Source: Frateuria flava
Lineage (GTDB): Bacteria; Pseudomonadota; Gammaproteobacteria; Xanthomonadales; Rhodanobacteraceae
Direction of reading: 5' to 3'
Assembly: GCF_017837635.1 (NCBI RefSeq)
Contig: NZ_JAGJRS010000030.1
Coordinates: 1-45,772 of the forward strand
Length of the DNA: 45,772 nucleotides
The notes under the pieces were generated by a model, which was not told where the DNA came from, did not search any database, and saw only the letters and a program-made list of their open reading frames with translations. The translations under genes and the position numbers were made by a program. Below, piece by piece: positions 40,663 to 45,772 of the stretch (position 1 is the stretch's first letter; each line of letters opens with the position of its first letter).

Positions 40663-42695
40663 ACCTTCCCGAGGCGCAGCGGCGCGCGAACAGTCACACC
40701 AGGTTCCAGCAGCGGAGCCTCACACAGCCCTAGTTCCATGAGTGCCCGTCGCACCGGAGAGGGATCGTGGCCGTCTGGAATTCTCACGGGCGTTCCGTCC
40801 GTGACATCTTCCCTTTCAAGGACCATCCGCATGGTCCGCACATGCGCGAGCTTCCATTTGTGGTTGTCTACCCAGCGATCCGCCCCGAAATCACCGGCCT
40901 CGTGAGCACGCTCAGCGCGTTCTAGCAGAAGCCTGGTCTGCTCCTCCAGAAGCCGAACTCGCTCCAATGTGACATGGTCACCCTTGATGCAGACGTGCTC
41001 CTTACAGGTCATGCATTCCCGCTGCTTCGCGCAGGGGGCCATCGCATAGTCATGTGTGCACATGCCATACAACGTCGCCTTTGCCGTACCGGGCCGGTCC
41101 AGACCTAATTCCCGATAGCTCACGGGCGAGCGATTCTGAAGCCTTTCAAGCAGTCCGGGCTTTTCACCTAAGAGAAGTTGTCGTGCCTGCTCTAAGCGCT
41201 CCTCGGGTGACCGATGATCATAGTGCCGGTTGTCGCTCGGCTTCGCGCGCCCGGCCCACTGAGCCAGCGTGTAGTCATCCATGCCAGCGCGCTCTGACAT
41301 CGTGCTCAACCAGTGACGAAACTGGTGGGACGTCAACTTGATGCTCGTCCCATCGGGGTTCCTCAAGCCTGCTCGTTCAAAGAGCGATATGCGCACCTCA
41401 TCCGTGCAGAATCGCACATTGAACTCGTTTGCCGTCGGTAGGCGCCACGAGAAAGCCTTGACAGGGAACTCCTGGTGGAACTCACATTCCCGATGCAGAC
41501 AGAGTGCATCCCACACTTTAGTCGCCTGACCCTCACCAATGTCGGGCCAAGTGTCGAGACGATACTTTTTGAAGGTGCAATCCGCCAGTTTCCGGTAGGT
41601 AACGCAGCCGCTAGACAGGACCTGACGGTACTCTTTAGATACCTTGACCTGGGACCACGAGGGCTGCCCACGAACGCACGGCCGTGGGGCCTTCAATCCG
41701 ATAGCAGCGCAGCACTGCTCGGGGCTTAGCGCCTCATCCTGGCCAAAGCCCTCAGGCGTAAGGCATCCCGAGTGGCGCATGAATACGCCTGGGTTCTCGA
41801 AAGCAAACCGCGCGGCTTGTCTCGCCTCTTTCCCAATCTCCAGAAGCCTGTTCACTGCTTCCAGTACGGCATCTTGCATGGCAGGAACAACCCATTTCTT
41901 GGTGTGTCCTTTGCCCTTGGCAGCGTGCCACCGCAAATACAGTTGCCGCTCTCCCGCTGCATCGGTCTCCCACTGAACGCAATCTGTCGTCAGCGACAAC
42001 ACCTCCGACACTCGGCTGGGCGCGACCATCAAGAGGATGGCGATCGAAGAGAAATATTTTTCCTCGATCGTGCTCGCGTTGGCAAAAAGGTCCGCCACGG
42101 CCAGCATGGAACTGTTCGTTGGAAGCTTGCTCTCCCGATGTTTGGCCCCCACTTCCCCGAGGTCCTCCGTTAGGATCGTGGGCTTTCTGAAAGGAGACTT
42201 CCACTGAGGGAGACTTGGAACGAAACGGTTCGCCCTACAAAAGTCGAACAGCTTCGCAAGAACAAGGCCGGTCTTGTGCCATACGTCTTCTGAGATGAAG
42301 AACTCTTTGCACTTCATGGCGGCCATGTCCATCACCGCGCCGTTGAGAAGCAGTATGTCGGCCCTTCCACAGCACTCAAGCAGGGCTGCCTCTAAACAAC
42401 GGAGCGCCTGCAACCAATACGCAACGGAAACAACCGGTCGAAACGAGTAGTTGTACTTCACGTACGCCTTGGCAAAGTCCCTAAAGGGGTCAGCCATTGG
42501 GGTAAATTGGTAGGTACCCAGTGATTCCGTCCTCGTAGCGAAGACGGCCACAGTGCGTCCGTTTTTCCACCTATCGGCTTCCCAGGCGGAACTGCCGCCG
42601 AAGGCACTGAACTCGCGAGCCAGCTTGATGAAAGCTGCCAAATTCGCTCGTCCATCTCTCTCTGCGCGAGGAACGAACTGGGTGACTTCACCCAC
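40659..42695 (-). CDS. ginC: GinC-like large tyrosine recombinase
   Basis: The 678-residue product uses a GTG start at 42695 that overlaps the ginB end by 8 bp. Catalytic elements are Arg in APSRVSEVLSLTTD, HxxR in HQFRHWLSTMSERAG and the Tyr in NRHYDHRSPEERL. After the catalytic domain comes a Cys-rich segment (MCTHDYAMAPCAKQRECMTC, then EHVCIKGD), probably a zinc finger, and a helical tail. It is the third recombinase of a ginABCD operon. Base composition is less GC-rich than the copper genes. Confidence 0.88.
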   Translation of the reverse strand: MGEVTQFVPRAERDGRANLAAFIKLAREFSAFGGSSAWEADRWKNGRTVAVFATRTESLGTYQFTPMADPFRDFAKAYVKYNYSFRPVVSVAYWLQALRCLEAALLECCGRADILLLNGAVMDMAAMKCKEFFISEDVWHKTGLVLAKLFDFCRANRFVPSLPQWKSPFRKPTILTEDLGEVGAKHRESKLPTNSSMLAVADLFANASTIEEKYFSSIAILLMVAPSRVSEVLSLTTDCVQWETDAAGERQLYLRWHAAKGKGHTKKWVVPAMQDAVLEAVNRLLEIGKEARQAARFAFENPGVFMRHSGCLTPEGFGQDEALSPEQCCAAIGLKAPRPCVRGQPSWSQVKVSKEYRQVLSSGCVTYRKLADCTFKKYRLDTWPDIGEGQATKVWDALCLHRECEFHQEFPVKAFSWRLPTANEFNVRFCTDEVRISLFERAGLRNPDGTSIKLTSHQFRHWLSTMSERAGMDDYTLAQWAGRAKPSDNRHYDHRSPEERLEQARQLLLGEKPGLLERLQNRSPVSYRELGLDRPGTAKATLYGMCTHDYAMAPCAKQRECMTCKEHVCIKGDHVTLERVRLLEEQTRLLLERAERAHEAGDFGADRWVDNHKWKLAHVRTMRMVLEREDVTDGTPVRIPDGHDPSPVRRALMELGLCEAPLLEPGVTVRAPLRLGKV

Positions 42696-44256
42696 CGGCC
42701 ACCCCCAGCAGCTGAGTGTTATTCACAGCTTTCGCTTCGTTGCAGAGTTGTACGCAGTGCTCAACCGCCAGGATCAGTTGATCGTTTGCGTTGATCACGA
42801 GATCAGCGCAGCCTGCATCCCGCGCCCGTTGCTTCTCCGCGTAAAGGTCCGCTAGCACCTCTTGATGAGGGCCATCGACCCACGGCTGGAAATGCCTGCA
42901 CGTATAACAAGCCCGAAATCCGCTGGCGCAGAATCCGAAGTTTCCGCAGGTGCCAACGGCATGCTGCCGGTCGTTTGGCACCCTGCTCCGAGGGTTAGCG
43001 CCTCGAATTGCCTCGCGCTCCGATCGCACTAATCTGCCCATGCACGCCTGGGCGAACGGCGCGAGCTGCTTGCCAATTAGTTCGTTAATCACCACGGCTT
43101 CCTGCGCAGTGTTTTCGGTATAGACCCTTACGTTCTGCACATCGGAATGATCAAGAAGCTCAGCGATCACGAACGCACTGAAACCCTCGCGGCGTAACTT
43201 TGTGCCGCGGGTTCGGCGGAATCGCGAAGCAGTGATCCTGATACATTCGCCCGTTCGCTCCGATCGTGCCGTAGATAGACGAGCCAGCCTCTCCAGAATG
43301 CCATTCAAGTGCAAAACGGGGGCATGAAGAACATCCTGTCTTGGCCCATTCAGCAGCCTCCTGAGATCATCTTTGGAGCGGCACGATTTGAGTCTCGCGG
43401 CATTAGCGAAGATCGGCAATTGCTCGCGAAGCGATTGCTCCAAATTGCTACCAATTGCTTCTTCCACCATCGCGCAAAATTGATGATGGAGGCGACCGAG
43501 CACCAGATACAGATCTTCTACTATTGCCAATTTTCGAAATGACCCACGAAAACCCACTCCTCGTTGCTTGGCACGCGGCACATTAAGGCTGTACATTGTC
43601 ACCCCTCCTCTTGCTTCCATTCTGAGGTCAGCGCCTCTAAGCGCAGAGATCTGCACTGCGCGGCGGGCGGTCATCATTACACAGAACAGATAGGCATACT
43701 CTTCTAGGCATATCTCTCGTCGAACCACCGAAGAGTTTGCCCACGATAAAAGAGACGCCATTTCTAGATCCGTGAGAGGCCCATTATTCGGGCAGCCCCC
43801 CATGACAGCGGCACCCTTTTCGTTACCCTTGATTCTCATAGAAAGAAGCAGCGTGACTGCTTCGTCCGATATGCCCCCGTAGCCATATTCTGACCACGCC
43901 AGAAGAAAGCCCTTTAGCGCGCCCAACAGGAAATCCTCTTTCTGTCCCAACTTAGCGCGCCAATCCAGCAGCTTTTCGACCGACACTTCCGCTGCGTCCG
44001 TGTCCCGAACAAATCGCTTGAAGCAATTAGCCATGTTTCTTACGTGTCGAGCAGACATCTCTTCAGCGTATCGCTTAAGCGTGGAACGGAAGCCCTGCTC
44101 TGCTTTACGGGAAAGCGAGTTTGCAAACCCAAGGGAAACAGTCACGTCCTTGCTCAACTCCCAATGAGATTCCGCCACATTAAAGACGTAACCATCCTTA
44201 GACGTAGCTTCCATTGCTCCCAAGGGCCTCGCGGAATTGACGCAGTTAATCTTCAT
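42688..44256 (-). CDS. ginB: GinB-like tyrosine recombinase
   Basis: The 522-residue product starts at ATG 44256 (MKINCVNSARPLG), overlapping the ginA stop by 11 bp; a TTG at 44310 is also in frame but would overlap by 65 bp. Catalytic elements are TARRAVQISALRGADL (Arg I), RFRRTRGTKLRREG in place of a standard HxxR, and LLDHSDVQNVRVYTENT (Tyr). A Cys cluster (CGNFGFCASGFRACYTCRHF) near the C-terminus resembles that of GinC. The His-to-Arg change in box II is also seen in divergent recombinases and need not mean inactivity. Confidence 0.85.
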   Translation of the reverse strand: MKINCVNSARPLGAMEATSKDGYVFNVAESHWELSKDVTVSLGFANSLSRKAEQGFRSTLKRYAEEMSARHVRNMANCFKRFVRDTDAAEVSVEKLLDWRAKLGQKEDFLLGALKGFLLAWSEYGYGGISDEAVTLLLSMRIKGNEKGAAVMGGCPNNGPLTDLEMASLLSWANSSVVRREICLEEYAYLFCVMMTARRAVQISALRGADLRMEARGGVTMYSLNVPRAKQRGVGFRGSFRKLAIVEDLYLVLGRLHHQFCAMVEEAIGSNLEQSLREQLPIFANAARLKSCRSKDDLRRLLNGPRQDVLHAPVLHLNGILERLARLSTARSERTGECIRITASRFRRTRGTKLRREGFSAFVIAELLDHSDVQNVRVYTENTAQEAVVINELIGKQLAPFAQACMGRLVRSEREAIRGANPRSRVPNDRQHAVGTCGNFGFCASGFRACYTCRHFQPWVDGPHQEVLADLYAEKQRARDAGCADLVINANDQLILAVEHCVQLCNEAKAVNNTQLLGVAGG

Positions 44257-45616
44257 CTTGGCCCTCAGCGGCTTTGCGCAATAGGTTGGACTGGACTGCC
44301 TTGGCGGCAAGGCCGCTAAGTTCTTGGATGTGACGTCGGTTGTATACCTCTCCGGATGCGCGGCTCCAGTGGCCGTTTAAGAACGCACGCATATCGAGTT
44401 CGCGTCCTTCCGAGATGACATCGGCGGCGGAGCCAACGTCCTCACGCGCCTCAGCATTGTGGCGATCAATTGCGCACGACAGCTGATAATTAAAGTAGTG
44501 CCGAAAAGAATGGGGGTGCAGGGCTCGGAAGCCAGGATCGATTCTGCGCATCGCGGCAATAATGGATCCAAGTGCTGAGATCGTCAGGGGCTGCCCCTCC
44601 CCCTCGTCATGCCGGTGCTTCACGAACAAATAGGGGTGCTTACGTGCCGCCTTAATGGGCGCTCTGTATCGAAAGATGTATTCGTTGAGATCCCTGCTCA
44701 GGTGTAGCGGTATGGGGAGCGGTCGCTCTCGGGTTTTCGCGCTCGGCTGGTTAGTGCGTGGATCAAGGGGATCGTCCTGACTGCGGATTACCCATACGCG
44801 AGGCTCGTCACCAAGATCGACTTTATCAAGCCGCAGGCTCAGCAGCTCTCCACAGCGCATCCCTGTGTAATAAAACATTTTGAAAACTATGGAATTCCTC
44901 AATCGGACTGCACGGTCTCTGAAAGGGTTTGCAGGGAAATCAACGTCCGAGAACGCCATAAACCTATTTACGAGTTCTGTTGACGGAGTCCTCTCGACAG
45001 CTTCTCTGTCTGATCTTCTGGATAAACCTCGAGGTCGGTGTTTCCGCAACTGCCGGGCCATGCAGGCGATCTCTGCCGCGTAGGCGGACGAGGAGGCATG
45101 CCTAGTGGTGGTTGACGCAACGAACTCCACGTAGTCGGCAATTGTGCTTAATCGGTTGTAATGCTGCTCGCGTCCAACTACTGGCAGTGGTTGCTGTGAG
45201 GCCACATTCCCCTCAAGGAATGCTTTGCTTATGCGCGCGTTTTGCAGAGGGTCCGCGCGTACGAAGCGTTGATTCAACGCCGCATAATCTCTTATTGAGA
45301 CAATGTCAGAAATCGATAGAAACCTGCCTTGCGCGAATTCGACAGCCAGGTCACGGGGTGGGCTTTGCCTCGCTTGCCAAGCGAGCAACACCAATATGTC
45401 TCTCAACTTGTTGATGATCGTGTTTACAGCGGCGCCTGCGTTCCTAAGCTGCGAGGTTGTAAACAGCGTCGGGTAGAACAAGGGAAGCCCGCGCGCGTCG
45501 ATCAACATCGGAGCGCGCTCACCATCTGCAAACATGTTCCTCGAAAGCCGGTACATCGCCACCTCTGTTCTCGACATCTCCCGAAAGTCAACACTATCAG
45601 GGTGGTTTTTTAACAA
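44246..45616 (-). CDS. ginA: GinA-like tyrosine recombinase
   Basis: Up to 456 residues from TTG 45616; ATG 45577 (MSRTEVAMYRLSRNMF) is an alternative start. A SAM-like N-terminal domain precedes the catalytic domain, with Arg in YYTGMRCGELLSLRLDKVD, HxxR in HPHSFRHYFNYQLS, GHWS in box III and Tyr in GEVYNRRHIQEL. It is the first gene of the four-gene recombination operon, reading leftward from the probable island end at about 45.6 kb. An intrinsic terminator for the upstream neighbour precedes it. Confidence 0.88.
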   Translation of the reverse strand: MLKNHPDSVDFREMSRTEVAMYRLSRNMFADGERAPMLIDARGLPLFYPTLFTTSQLRNAGAAVNTIINKLRDILVLLAWQARQSPPRDLAVEFAQGRFLSISDIVSIRDYAALNQRFVRADPLQNARISKAFLEGNVASQQPLPVVGREQHYNRLSTIADYVEFVASTTTRHASSSAYAAEIACMARQLRKHRPRGLSRRSDREAVERTPSTELVNRFMAFSDVDFPANPFRDRAVRLRNSIVFKMFYYTGMRCGELLSLRLDKVDLGDEPRVWVIRSQDDPLDPRTNQPSAKTRERPLPIPLHLSRDLNEYIFRYRAPIKAARKHPYLFVKHRHDEGEGQPLTISALGSIIAAMRRIDPGFRALHPHSFRHYFNYQLSCAIDRHNAEAREDVGSAADVISEGRELDMRAFLNGHWSRASGEVYNRRHIQELSGLAAKAVQSNLLRKAAEGQDED

Positions 45617-45637
45617 TTGCGCGAACTAATCAAAGGC

Positions 45638-45665
45638 AAAAAAAAGAGCCCCACGAAGGGGCTCT
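45638..45665 (-). terminator. Intrinsic terminator on the - strand
   Basis: AGAGCCCC (45645-45652) pairs perfectly with GGGGCTCT (45658-45665) around ACGAA. On the - strand the stem is followed by eight T residues. It terminates the gene entering from the right edge and isolates the gin operon. Confidence 0.92.
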
Positions 45666-45678
45666 GCGGATCTAAATC

Positions 45679-45699
45679 AACACTTCTAAGATAAGTGTT
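45679..45699. repeat. Short inverted repeat near probable island end
   Basis: AACACTT (45679-45685) and AAGTGTT (45693-45699) flank CTAAGAT. It sits between the stop of the edge gene and its terminator. It could be a recombinase-binding core of an attachment site or simply part of the 3' untranslated region. Confidence 0.4.
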
Positions 45700-45716
45700 C
45701 GCTAAGGATGGTCTGA

Positions 45717-45772
45717 TCAATCGCCGCGCAACCACTCACGCGTGACATTGGTCCCGTCAAAGCGAAAAACGC
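45717..45772 (-). CDS. C-terminal tail of an unidentified gene (partial)
   Basis: The last frame before the terminator reads VFRFDGTNVTREWLRGD and stops at 45717. Another frame is also open across the edge and stops near 45686 (ending DQTILSEHLS). The first reads more like a folded-protein C-terminus, but 18 codons cannot identify it. A terminator about 50 bp downstream supports a real gene ending here, possibly the chromosomal neighbour of the island. Confidence 0.4.
   Translation of the reverse strand, partial: VFRFDGTNVTREWLRGD

Noticed and set aside
45600-45772. tRNA gene as the island attachment target
   Set aside because: No cloverleaf or CCA/TPsiC-like sequence is visible; the hairpin present is an intrinsic terminator.

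Overview
The window is GC-rich bacterial DNA, almost entirely accessory in character. A copLAB-type copper operon, a cus-type RND copper/silver exporter and xanthomonad-style recombinase remnants suggest a gammaproteobacterium of the Xanthomonadales/Lysobacterales (Xanthomonas, Stenotrophomonas, Luteimonas or Rhodanobacter relatives). That placement is inferred from gene content; no rRNA or tRNA gene is present to confirm it.

Layout. (1) 0.1-5.3 kb: a tightly packed copper operon on the + strand: small Cys/His-rich CopL-like protein, multicopper oxidase CopA, outer-membrane CopB with a 14-copy octapeptide repeat, a membrane-anchored cytochrome c fusion, and a DUF411 metal-binding protein. (2) 5.4-10.1 kb, - strand: a membrane acyltransferase with an extra C-terminal membrane domain, and a large SDR-epimerase/SPW-repeat membrane fusion. 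(3) 10.3-17.4 kb, + strand: a DUF305 protein, a second small Cys/His-rich leader protein, and cusC-cusB-cusA-cusF. (4) 17.4-18.5 kb: divergent dmeF (lacking its first membrane segment) and an RcnR/DmeR-type repressor with a matching C/G-tract operator between them. (5) 18.6-21.2 kb: recombination debris, including a chimeric tyrosine recombinase, a second copy of its 3' end, gene fragments and 1.2 kb without a convincing gene. (6) 21.2-25.3 kb: fatty acyl desaturase, NhaA antiporter, RsbRD-type histidine kinase. (7) 25.7-28.9 kb: a run of integron gene cassettes on the - strand with three recognisable attC sites, an attI-like boundary and a good outward promoter, but no integron integrase (a CALIN or a decayed integron). 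(8) 29.1-38.0 kb: a DNA-damage/nuclease set (umuDC, S1/P1 nuclease, 2H phosphoesterase, SRAP protein, MrfA-MrfB helicase-nuclease pair), with two paralogous small proteins on either side of most of it. (9) 38.1-40.2 kb: small membrane proteins and an XRE regulator with a double operator. (10) 40.2-45.6 kb, - strand: four overlapping genes encoding three large tyrosine recombinases and a small protein, matching the ginABCD recombination module of GInt genomic islands. A terminator and the tail of an unidentified gene follow at the right edge, probably where the island ends.

The likely picture is a GInt-type mobile island, entering from the left and ending near 45.6 kb, whose cargo is copper/silver and Co/Ni resistance, a stranded cassette array, and genes for tolerating DNA damage. 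Copper handling is layered: periplasmic oxidation and sequestration (CopA, CopB, cytochrome c, DUF411) plus trans-envelope export (CusCBA fed by CusF).
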